Assembly (NCBI RefSeq): GCF_002506515.1
Contig: NZ_DAXS01000025.1
Location: 1-12,879 of the forward strand
Source of the DNA: Caldivirga sp. UBA161
GTDB taxonomy: Archaea; Thermoproteota; Thermoprotei; Thermoproteales; Thermocladiaceae
DNA length: 12,879 bases
Direction of reading: 5' to 3'
Positions within the stretch are counted from its first letter, which is position 1. Each line of letters opens with the position of its first letter. Below are positions 6,421-12,429 of the stretch, one piece after another. The notes below the pieces were generated by a model that worked only from the letters and a program-made list of their open reading frames with translations, was not told the DNA's origin and did no database searches. The translations under genes were made by a program, and so were the position numbers.

Positions 6421-7456
6421 GTACTTAACTCCTGGCCCGGTTCAATTACCACTAAGGATTATTGAGGCCTACGCTAAACAACCGATGTTTCATAGGGGTA
6501 GGGAGTTCAGTGAACTGTATAGTGATGTAATTAACCAGTTAGGTAGAATATTCAGAGGCTATACTGTAAGCATACTGCCCGGCACAGGTACATTCGCTGT
6601 TGATGTAATGGTTTATAACTTCATTAAACCAGGTGATGAGGTTCTAGTGCCCATTAACGGTGAGTTCGGGGAAAGGCTTGCCCAATCAGTGGAATCAAGA
6701 GGTGCTGTGGTTAAGAGGATTTATACTGAACCAGGTGAGTCAATATGCGACCATATTGAGGAATTAAACGTTAAGGTTAAGGCATTAGCCATGGTTCATA
6801 ATGAGACAAGCATGGGGGTTGCTAACCGGTGCATTAATGATGTGGCTAAAGTAATTCATGATAATGGTGGAATACTGCTTGTTGACAGTGTCTCAGGTAT
6901 TCCAGCTGAACCACTCAATAATGATGCTGATGTAGTAGCCACAGCCACTCATAAGGCGCTACTAGCCCCACCGGGAGGCTCAATAGTGGCCTTTAAGGAC
7001 GCTGGTTTAATCACAAATTACCCTAAGCCACCCTCAATGGACTTAGGTAATTACCTCAAGTATAGTGCAAGGCTAGAGACGCCCTACACGCCTCCAATTA
7101 ACATACTTTATGCACTTAGGGAATCGCTAAGGTATATACTCGATGAGGTTGGTTTAGAGAAGTATGTGGCAATTCATGATGAAAGAATAAGACTGCTTTA
7201 CAATGAACTTAGCAACATAGGCTTTAAGCCTGTCCCCATTAACCCCAATGATAGGAGTAGGACAGTAACAGCCTTCTATAGTCCAATAAACCCAGCTAAG
7301 GTTACTGATTACCTTAAGCAAAATGGTTACGTCATAAGTGGTGGTATGTGGCGTATAAGGGAGAGGAGCATAAGGATAGGGGTTATGGGTGACGTAACAC
7401 TAGATGACTTAAGGAGAGTGGTGGAATTACTTAAGGCATTGGCTAATCAGCGTTAA
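6413..7456 (+). CDS. class V PLP-dependent aminotransferase (probable serine/phosphoserine or alanine-glyoxylate type)
   Basis: The 347-residue fold-type I enzyme begins with YLTPGPVQLP (4-13), standard for the alanine-glyoxylate/serine-pyruvate group (COG0075). LPGTGT (55-60) binds the PLP phosphate, VHNETSMG (128-135) and LLVDSVSG (155-162, Asp158 to the pyridine nitrogen) flank the cofactor, and ATHKALLAPPG (178-188) contains the Schiff-base Lys181. Near the C-terminus SGGMWRIRERSIRIGVMGDV (321-340) is the usual tail with the carboxylate-binding Arg region. The ATG lies inside the end of serA (shared ATGGTTAA), with GGTGAGG just before it as a ribosome-binding site, so translation is coupled. 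With that neighbour, transamination of 3-phosphohydroxypyruvate to phosphoserine is likely; alanine-glyoxylate exchange remains possible. Confidence 0.85.
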   Translation: MVKYLTPGPVQLPLRIIEAYAKQPMFHRGREFSELYSDVINQLGRIFRGYTVSILPGTGTFAVDVMVYNFIKPGDEVLVPINGEFGERLAQSVESRGAVVKRIYTEPGESICDHIEELNVKVKALAMVHNETSMGVANRCINDVAKVIHDNGGILLVDSVSGIPAEPLNNDADVVATATHKALLAPPGGSIVAFKDAGLITNYPKPPSMDLGNYLKYSARLETPYTPPINILYALRESLRYILDEVGLEKYVAIHDERIRLLYNELSNIGFKPVPINPNDRSRTVTAFYSPINPAKVTDYLKQNGYVISGGMWRIRERSIRIGVMGDVTLDDLRRVVELLKALANQR

Positions 7457-7523
7457 CTTAAGTCCCATTAAGTAACCGAGAATTAACCTGAAAAGTTGCC
7501 TACTCCATATGCGGTTATTAACG

Positions 7524-7538
7524 GCTTTTTTAAAAACC
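7524..7538 (+). promoter_or_regulatory. Strong promoter of the structured RNA
   Basis: gctttttt followed by aaaaacc forms a strong TATA-like box centred near 7531. It predicts transcription from about 7557, exactly where the sequence turns from AT-rich to GC-rich. No protein gene follows on this strand until 8803. Confidence 0.5.
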
Positions 7539-7556
7539 TTATCATTAATAATTAAC

Positions 7557-7695
7557 TGGAGAGAACCACGATGAGCCCAATGATTAATTGCGAGGGAGAG
7601 GAAGGTTCTTGGTAAAGCTTCCCGCGCCGTGGCTGGGTAGGTTCCCAAACCTAGGCACTGGGGGAGAGGAGCGATGAAGCTGAGTAACTAGTAGC
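7557..7695 (+). ncRNA. candidate structured non-coding RNA
   Basis: Roughly 140 bp of GC-rich sequence stand out between AT-rich flanks and start at the expected distance from a strong promoter. Several helices can be drawn: CCACG (7566-7570) with CGTGG (7628-7632) enclosing a CAAT/ATTG hairpin (7578-7590) and a hairpin whose arms are GGGA and TCCC inside GCG/CGC (about 7590-7626); then TAGGTT-CCCA-AACCTA (7638-7653), a perfect 6-bp hairpin. GGAGAG recurs three times (7558, 7595, 7663). No open frame with family features covers it. The phrase GAGGAAGGTTC recalls the CR-I element of RNase P RNA, and Thermoproteaceae are known to have a minimal RNase P RNA, but I cannot find a convincing CR-V partner, so the class is left open. 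The 3' end is approximate. Confidence 0.5.
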
Positions 7696-7731
7696 CCATT
7701 AAAAAATGACTACTAGTTACGATGAAGCCGA
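7672..7731. repeat. Paired 12-bp direct repeats flanking an 11-bp inverted repeat
   Basis: CGATGAAGCTGA (7672-7683) recurs as CGATGAAGCCGA (7720-7731). Just inside them are the perfect inverted arms GTAACTAGTAG (7684-7694) and CTACTAGTTAC (7710-7720) with a 15-nt A-rich loop. This could be the 3' hairpin/terminator of the RNA candidate or the scar of a small mobile element. It ends at the stop codon of the convergent glycosylase-like gene. Confidence 0.5.
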
Positions 7732-7734
7732 ACT

Positions 7735-8682
7735 CTAGTACCAGTAGGTTGGGTAAAATTGATGTTCATTAATGAAGATTCCGCTCCTATATGCATTACA
7801 CACGTCCCTTAACTGGCATTTACTGCAGTCAGGCTTATCTCGGATGCAGATTGATCTACCAAGGTTCCATAGATAATCATCCAGTGAGAAGGCATCAATA
7901 CGTGAATTCATTGATACTATTTTCCATGAGTCCCTAATCAAACTCCTTAGGTTAACATCATCCCTGGGGGTGAAGGGTATGTTATTATTAATCAGGTTAA
8001 TGGATCTTTGACTTAATTCAACTAAGCCAAGTCTAATAGCAATCCTGGTTAAGTGGTTATCAACAGCCACTTGGGCATTATTAACATCCGTGAACCTAAT
8101 TATACCTCTACCATGAAGAAACTTAGCCAGTAGATACGTCTTCTTCCCCACAGGATCAGTGTAGGCGGTGAAGTTCATCATTAATTCAATTAAGCCGCCT
8201 GGGCCAAGTAATCTTCCACCAGTGGATCTTAGGGCATTCAACGCGGAGTTACTGAATAGTGAAGTTACCTTAATGCCTAAATCCGAAAGTAAGAATGCCC
8301 TAACCCCATAATCCCATACATCACCTAACCAATCCTTAACATCACTGGGCTTTAACCTAGCTAATCTACTGGGGGTGAAGAATGATTCATCCTCCCTAAG
8401 CTTATCAGCCCCCAACCTCCAAAGTAGGTCTGAGCCAACGTACCTCTTACCGTTAATTGTGGCTTCATAGGGGTGCCCAGGTATGTTGAGCCTATGGTCA
8501 ATAGCGACCATGGCCATGAAGTACATGGCTTGGATCTCTAGGTCCAACTCAGTTGGAGGATAGTAGTCTGGGTTAAGGTAATTATCCTGCATTGGCCTTA
8601 TGCTACTAATTAAGTTAGCCACCTCAATTGCCTTATCGTAATTTATCCAACCAGTATCATTCCCCACGTAACTTATCTTCAT
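7735..8682 (-). CDS. endonuclease III-like HhH protein with [4Fe-4S] cluster
   Basis: The 315-residue protein ends in C279-x6-C286-x2-C289-x5-C295, exactly the iron-sulfur cluster loop of endonuclease III/MutY. Before it, DPVGKKTYLLAKFL (176-189) resembles the helix-hairpin-helix LPGVGRKTA with its catalytic Lys (here Lys181), and VAVDNHLTRIAIRLGLV (205-221) matches the VDTHVxRvxxRLGL segment with the essential Asp (Asp208). The N-terminal 150 residues are unlike endonuclease III and have no recognised domain, and Lys-to-Asp spacing is longer than usual. A DNA glycosylase or a related base-processing enzyme is likely; the lesion is unknown. GAGGTGG (8691-8697, minus strand) is a good ribosome-binding site 8 nt before the ATG. 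The gene diverges from the winged-helix fusion gene. Confidence 0.72.
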   Translation of the reverse strand: MKISYVGNDTGWINYDKAIEVANLISSIRPMQDNYLNPDYYPPTELDLEIQAMYFMAMVAIDHRLNIPGHPYEATINGKRYVGSDLLWRLGADKLREDESFFTPSRLARLKPSDVKDWLGDVWDYGVRAFLLSDLGIKVTSLFSNSALNALRSTGGRLLGPGGLIELMMNFTAYTDPVGKKTYLLAKFLHGRGIIRFTDVNNAQVAVDNHLTRIAIRLGLVELSQRSINLINNNIPFTPRDDVNLRSLIRDSWKIVSMNSRIDAFSLDDYLWNLGRSICIRDKPDCSKCQLRDVCNAYRSGIFINEHQFYPTYWY

Positions 8683-8690
8683 TCCTTAAT

Positions 8691-8738
8691 CCACCTCTTC
8701 CATTCTTTAAAGAATTTCCCATGAATTAATCTTTAAGC
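8691..8738 (-). promoter_or_regulatory. Promoter and ribosome-binding site of the glycosylase-like gene
   Basis: GAGGTGG (8691-8697 on the minus strand) is an unusually good Shine-Dalgarno match in a window where leaderless starts dominate. A TATA-like cttaaagattaat (near 8725-8737) would start transcription about 8705, inside the perfect 14-bp palindrome ATTCTTTAAAGAAT (8702-8715). The palindrome could itself serve as TATA, but then the Shine-Dalgarno would be excluded from the mRNA. Confidence 0.4.
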
Positions 8739-8802
8739 CTAGTGTTAACTACCATTAAACTTCAGTAAAACACTTATTAGGGATTTTATCCTAAGCTTAC
8801 AT

Positions 8803-9699
8803 GTGCCTGGTGAAGAAGGTAGGAAGATTGACTTACCTCATAAGTTCATGGAGTTGTCCCCATCAGCTAGAATAATAACCAGTTACCTTCAATTTGAAAG
8901 CATGATTAATGGTAGGGAGTATGTTACATTTAATGACATTGTTGAGAACACTGGCCTTAGCCAAAGGGCAGTAAGGGGGGCATTAGGTGAGTTGAAGGCT
9001 AAGGGTATTATTGAGGTAATACTTGATGTCTCAAGGGGGAGGAGGTACCTATATAGGTTAATTCCAAGTAACATAAGCATAGTGGAGGAGCAGGTTGAAA
9101 GCGGCTTATACTTAATTGACATTGGTTTAGGGTTACCATCAATGATGAGTTTCAGGGTTTATAGGGTAATCAGGGCGTCAACAATAGTCTACTACACATC
9201 CCACGTACCACAATCATTCCTAGAGTATACTAAGTGTACCTGCGCCCTACTACCACTGGAGGGTACTAAACCAGGGCAGTTGGTTTTCCTAGCAGGTAAG
9301 GTAATATCCTCAGGTGGTAGTGCTGCAATAGTTTATGACCAATTATTGGACTGGGAATTACTGGATCAGTACATTAAATTAATTAAGGAGTCTGGGATTG
9401 GGCCCATTAGGCCCTTATCCTCTGTTTCACCATTAACATTAGGTATTCAATTACTGATGAGCGGATCCAATGAAACGTTAACCTTCAGGAGGAGTAATAT
9501 TAGCATTAAGTTAATTAGGGTTAATCCAGGTAATGAGGTAAGGAATGTGAATAAGAGCCTCCTACTTAAGGTTTTTGAAATAAGGAGGATTAATGAACTT
9601 GTTGAGATTAGGCAATTAAGCAACCTTAATAACCTATCAAGCGATTACGAGAGGGTTATGGTTATTTATGAACTACTGCCAGAGTACACTGTGGGTTAA
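8803..9699 (+). CDS. winged-helix protein with a degenerate diphthine-synthase-like (tetrapyrrole methylase fold) C-terminal domain
   Basis: Residues 18-90 form a winged helix: SARIITSYLQFES, YVTFNDIVENTGLSQRAVRGALGEL with the recognition helix at 52-65, then a wing EVILDVSRGRRYLYRL. From residue 101, GLYLIDIGLGLPSMMSFRVY (101-120) and ASTIVYYTSHV (125-135) closely recall the start of DphB (LYFIGLGL..DIT......ADVVYxxxYTS). GIGPIRPLSSVSPLTLGIQ (198-216) resembles the vipGvSSvxAA segment. The SAM-binding GDP motif expected between them is absent (AIVYDQLLDWE, 175-185), so methyl transfer is doubtful; a ligand-sensing regulator is my inference. The GTG at 8803 is 27 bp from a TATA-like acttatta (8772-8779), supporting a leaderless start. 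Its TAA overlaps the stop of the HIT gene. Confidence 0.6.
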   Translation: MPGEEGRKIDLPHKFMELSPSARIITSYLQFESMINGREYVTFNDIVENTGLSQRAVRGALGELKAKGIIEVILDVSRGRRYLYRLIPSNISIVEEQVESGLYLIDIGLGLPSMMSFRVYRVIRASTIVYYTSHVPQSFLEYTKCTCALLPLEGTKPGQLVFLAGKVISSGGSAAIVYDQLLDWELLDQYIKLIKESGIGPIRPLSSVSPLTLGIQLLMSGSNETLTFRRSNISIKLIRVNPGNEVRNVNKSLLLKVFEIRRINELVEIRQLSNLNNLSSDYERVMVIYELLPEYTVG

Positions 9700-10103
9700 C
9701 TTCCCCAAGCTTTCCTTAAGCGTTCAGCGTATTGAATAGGTGTTTCTGGGATTGGTTTAGTATTGAAGAAAACCTTAATGAAGCTAACATCACCACCCCA
9801 CCTGGGGACCACGTGGAAGGCGGCATGTGGGTAAGTAATTAATCCAATGTTAAGGCCCTGTGGATGATACACATCCCTTAAAGTAGCCTCAGCCTTCCTA
9901 ATAAGCCTAAGGGCCCTATACAATTCCTCAATACTTAATTCACTTAAGGGCACATGCCTCCTAGGCACTATGACTACGTGGCCATTATTAAAGGGCTCAT
10001 CATAGGCATATACCATGAAGCCATCCTCCTCAGCTATTAACAAGTCATTACTTAAATTACAGTACTTGCACAGGGTCTTATACTCAACACCAGGTATCTT
10101 CAT
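9696..10103 (-). CDS. HIT-family protein with altered active site
   Basis: The 135-residue protein has the HIT layout: CKYC (12-15), a zinc-binding pair as in zinc-containing HIT proteins; EPFNNGHVVIVPRRHV (36-51); GLNIG (83-87); and the terminal PHAAFHVVPRW (92-102). The signature H-x-H-x-H is H93-A-A95-F-H97, so the middle histidine, the nucleophile that forms the nucleotidyl intermediate, is alanine. The loop between NIG and the first His is about three residues shorter than usual. Nucleotide hydrolase or transferase activity is therefore doubtful; it may bind nucleotides or RNA only. It follows TFB by 7 bp and is probably cotranscribed with it; no ribosome-binding site is evident. It converges on the winged-helix gene with overlapping stops in GTTAAC. 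Confidence 0.82.
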   Translation of the reverse strand: MKIPGVEYKTLCKYCNLSNDLLIAEEDGFMVYAYDEPFNNGHVVIVPRRHVPLSELSIEELYRALRLIRKAEATLRDVYHPQGLNIGLITYPHAAFHVVPRWGGDVSFIKVFFNTKPIPETPIQYAERLRKAWGS

Positions 10104-10110
10104 GGGTGTG

Positions 10111-11121
10111 TTACTTAATTGGTATCTTTATGTTTAACTCCTTAGCAAGCTCCTTATACCTATTCCTAACCGTAACCTCAGTAACCTGGGCTGCTTGGGC
10201 AATTTCCTTCTGGGTTCTAACCTCACCCTTAAGTAATGACGCTATGTAAACAGCCGCGGCGGCTAAGCCAGCTGGATCCTTACCTGCGGTTAAGCCCTTA
10301 TCCTTAGCCTCCTCAAGAACCCTAATAGCCTCCTTAGCAATATCACCCGGGAGTTTAAGCTGCTCAACTATCTTAGGCACATACTGCCTTGGATCACTTA
10401 ACGGCAACCTAATCCTAAGCTCCCTGGCAATTAACCTAAAGCACCTAGCAATCTCCTTCCTAGGCGCCCTAGTGTATTGTGAAATCTCATCAAGGCTCCT
10501 GGGCATTCCCTGCATTCTACAGGCCATGTGTAGGCAAGCGGCTATAATAGCCTCAACGCTCCTACCCTTAACTAAGCCGCTCTTAAGGACCTGCTTATAT
10601 ACGGCCAGGGCCTCATCCATGCAGGACTTGGGGACACCTAACTGGTGGGCTATCCTATTTAACTCATGAGTAGCCTGAACAAGGTTCCTCTCGTAGCTGG
10701 TTTGAACCCTAATCCTCTGCTGCCACTTCTTATACTTAAGAATCTCAAGCTTCTTCTTTAAGTCAGGGGACTTTAATGTTGTCTCAATCCTAGTTACAAG
10801 CTCCTCACTGGTAACCCTCTCCAATGGCCCACCGGTCCTAGCCCTATCCTCCTTCTCCTCAGGGGTGAATGCCCTCCACTCCGGTCCGGTATCAAGAATA
10901 TGCTCCATGAGTACGTAACCGCATGAAGCACACACTATCTGCCCTCGCTCAGCATCCTCAATGAACACAGTATTACCACATATTGGGCACCTTAACTTTT
11001 GGCCACTTTGATCAACAAACTCCAGGTTATTACCCTCCCTCCTAAATAGTTTAAACTTCTGTATTATTAACTCCCTCTTGGTTTCATCTTGCTGATTAGA
11101 ATCCCCCTGTGTGGTGCTCAT
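10111..11121 (-). CDS. tfb: transcription initiation factor TFB
   Basis: The 336-residue TFIIB homologue recruits RNA polymerase to TBP-TATA complexes. After a polar N-terminus, the zinc ribbon is C45-x2-C48 (CPICGN) and C64-x2-C67 (CASCGY). The B-reader/linker region follows with EWRAF (81-85) and RTGGPL (95-100). Two cyclin repeats fill 140-336: ELNRIAHQLGVPKSCMDEA... with SVEAIIAACLHMACR in the first, and VEQLKLPGDIAKEAI... with DPAGLAAAAVYIASL and EIAQAAQVTEVTVRNRYKEL in the second, the latter containing the BRE-reading helix-turn-helix. It is full length. GGAGGT (11125-11130, minus strand) lies 3 nt from the ATG end of the leader and a TATA box lies further up, so this mRNA is leadered. 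The HIT gene follows. Confidence 0.95.
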   Translation of the reverse strand: MSTTQGDSNQQDETKRELIIQKFKLFRREGNNLEFVDQSGQKLRCPICGNTVFIEDAERGQIVCASCGYVLMEHILDTGPEWRAFTPEEKEDRARTGGPLERVTSEELVTRIETTLKSPDLKKKLEILKYKKWQQRIRVQTSYERNLVQATHELNRIAHQLGVPKSCMDEALAVYKQVLKSGLVKGRSVEAIIAACLHMACRMQGMPRSLDEISQYTRAPRKEIARCFRLIARELRIRLPLSDPRQYVPKIVEQLKLPGDIAKEAIRVLEEAKDKGLTAGKDPAGLAAAAVYIASLLKGEVRTQKEIAQAAQVTEVTVRNRYKELAKELNIKIPIK

Positions 11122-11124
11122 GTT

Positions 11125-11166
11125 ACCTCCTTTCCACCTAATTAAAACTTTACTTATTTATAAACT
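11125..11166 (-). promoter_or_regulatory. TFB promoter and Shine-Dalgarno
   Basis: On the minus strand gtttataaataa (11165 down to 11154) is the TATA box, placing the start near 11134. The short leader contains aaaggaggt, a full Shine-Dalgarno, unlike most genes here. Confidence 0.6.
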
Positions 11167-11206
11167 TTTCGCATAAAATAAACTACATTAATCTAAGTAT
11201 TATCCA

Positions 11207-11273
11207 GCATGATGGCCGGGTGACCCAACCCCCTTCACAGGCCTGCTCACGCAGGGCTCCGGGAGAGGGAACA
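11207..11273 (-). ncRNA. candidate small structured RNA
   Basis: A GC-rich island of about 65 bp lies in AT-rich DNA. Read on the minus strand it contains CCTGC-GTGA-GCAGG (11255 to 11242), a 5-bp stem closed by a GNRA-type tetraloop, which favours this strand. A minus-strand TATA-like element (gttaaaaag, about 11293-11301) predicts a start near 11272, at the island's edge. No tRNA T-arm, box C/D pair or H/ACA tail is recognisable. The identity and the ends are unknown. Confidence 0.35.
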
Positions 11274-11569
11274 CTAATATTGGGGTACTCCACTTTTTAA
11301 CGCTATCGGTACCACGGCAATATGGGAGCTGCTAGTGAAGTATCACAATATTTAAATCAGGAGTTTATAAGCAATAAGCTATGTGAAACTATTTTTAGAG
11401 GTAGATGACGTGAGCTGATAAGTACATTGGAATGCCACCATTTATAATAGGGGATAGCTATCATAATTATAAAATAGAGGGTTCAAAGGTGCAGAAAACT
11501 TTGCGTTTACGGTGGAGATGGATAGTCACCTTTATAGAAATTTAATAAAAAATAACGCAGCGTATTTTA

Positions 11570-12092
11570 ATGCCTGCCGTGGGGTTTGAGGCTTATGGTT
11601 GGAGGTGGCGTGCGAATTGTATAATACCCTGCGGTGAGTAGGCGGCATGTATGGGGTTAGGTTCACTAGGAGTGGGCTAGGCAGTTAGCCTTGAGTTGAG
11701 GGAGCTGGATGAGGATTATATTGTATTCTCAAGCTGCCTAGAATATTGCAGTTAAGCTCCATGAGGCTGAGGTGAGGTTCCTAAGGGGCTTGAGTAAGAG
11801 GTATCTAAGAGTGAGGTCTCATAAGGTGGTTGAGGATATTGAATTCAGTGAATTAAAGAGCATTATCCAGCGGCGATTGGTTAAGCATGGTGAGGAGTTT
11901 AGGCTAGTGAACTCAGCAAACACATCGAAAACATGCTCAAGGTGCAGCTACATGAATAATGAATTAGCATTAGGAGATAGAGCCTTCAAATGCCCAACAA
12001 CCTACAAAACACCACCCAATACCAATACTTCAGTACTGGCAAGGTGAAGCAATGAAGCAGGAAACCCCTCCTTTAAGAGGTTAGTAGTTCAC
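11570..12092 (+). pseudogene. TnpB (IS605/IS607-type) relic, copy B
   Basis: About 520 bp remain of a gene usually near 1.2 kb. From the ATG at 11570 one frame reads MPAVGFEAYGWRWRANC with stops soon after; the frame then resumes as SLELRELDEDYI, shifts, and continues from about 11739 as NIAVKLHEAEVRFLRGLSKR. An internal deletion seems to join this to VVEDIEFSEL (possible remnant of the RuvC-II ED motif) and then to NTSKTCSRC, FKCPTTY and NTNTSVLAR, the zinc-ribbon/RuvC-III end, closed by TGA at 12045-12047. The ribbon is broken (CPTT for CPxC, CSRCS for CxxCG) and the catalytic Asp of DRxxNAA is Asn. Open part: 11772-12047. It is inactive. The 55-bp 3' end follows. Confidence 0.75.
12038..12092 (+). 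repeat. TnpB 3'-end repeat, copy B (55 bp)
   Basis: Gap-free counterpart of 3498-3552, equal at 44 of 55 positions, beginning ggcaaggtgaagcaatga and ending tagttcac. Here the short stem is CCTC (12067-12070) with GAGG (12077-12080), shifted by two bases from copy A. The first 18 bases are identical in both copies. Confidence 0.65.
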
Positions 12093-12103
12093 TTCATGCG
12101 TGA

Positions 12104-12115
12104 TCTTTTTAAAGT
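12104..12115 (+). promoter_or_regulatory. Promoter of the 80-residue gene
   Basis: ctttttaaagta is a TATA box centred about 26 bp before the GTG at 12136, predicting a leaderless transcript and supporting the GTG over the ATG nine bases later. It begins only 12 bp after the end of the TnpB 3' repeat. Confidence 0.55.
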
Positions 12116-12135
12116 AACTTTAGCGAGTATGGTTT

Positions 12136-12378
12136 GTGGAAGTTATGATAATTACGGCATCATGGGATGTTAACCTAGGTTTCATTAAGTATCATTGTAA
12201 GCGGCTGCTTAATAAGGGTATTCGCTGTAAGTTAACCATGATTAATGATGGTGGTTCCTCAAAGGAGTTACTGATTAAGTACGGTTCAAGGGATGGAATA
12301 GTTAAAGTACCTGTGGTGCTTATTTTAAGTGAAAGTGGAGTTAATATTATTGATGTCTATCAATTAGGAAATCTCTGA
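12136..12378 (+). CDS. small thioredoxin/glutaredoxin-fold-like protein without CxxC
   Basis: The 80-residue product reads as a beta-alpha-beta-alpha-beta-beta unit: VMIITASW (3-10), a helix GFIKYHCKRLLNKG (15-28), IRCKLTMIND (29-38), a helix SSKELLIKYGS (41-51), then VKVPVVLILSESGV (56-69) and IIDVY. The VPVV segment with Pro59 looks like the cis-proline strand of thioredoxin folds, and the preceding KELLIKYGSRDGIVKVP pattern fits glutaredoxin-like proteins. The active-site CxxC expected after the first strand is replaced by SWDVNL; the two cysteines (21 and 31) are elsewhere. It is therefore probably not a dithiol oxidoreductase. The fold assignment is tentative. The next gene begins 51 bp downstream. 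Confidence 0.5.
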   Translation: MEVMIITASWDVNLGFIKYHCKRLLNKGIRCKLTMINDGGSSKELLIKYGSRDGIVKVPVVLILSESGVNIIDVYQLGNL

Positions 12379-12429
12379 ATAATTTAATTATCCCGCAGAG
12401 GAATAGGAATATGCAGCCGAGGGGATTAG

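Larger units (their letters stand above)
11122..11569. other. Gene-poor stretch between TFB and the TnpB relic
   Basis: It holds the TFB promoter (to about 11170), a GC-rich island with a minus-strand promoter (11207-11302), and then about 270 bp of mostly AT-rich sequence in which I see no coding frame, RNA or repeat that I can support. Confidence 0.5.

Noticed and set aside
7427..7648. 73-codon minus-strand frame across the structured RNA segment
   Set aside because: It overlaps the 3' end of the aminotransferase gene, has no promoter on that strand and a composition unlike the neighbouring proteins. The RNA explanation fits better.
7637..7655. tRNA T-arm-like hairpin (GGTTCCCAAACC)
   Set aside because: The loop lacks the conserved TTCRA and no acceptor, D or anticodon arms can be placed around it.
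7672..7683. Box C/D sRNA (CGATGA followed by CTGA)
   Set aside because: Only two bases separate the boxes and no guide-length interval or second box pair follows.
7555..7745. Long-range closing helix ACTGG/CCAGT for the RNA candidate
   Set aside because: Only 5 bp over about 190 nt, and the 3' strand lies inside the convergent gene; easily a chance match.
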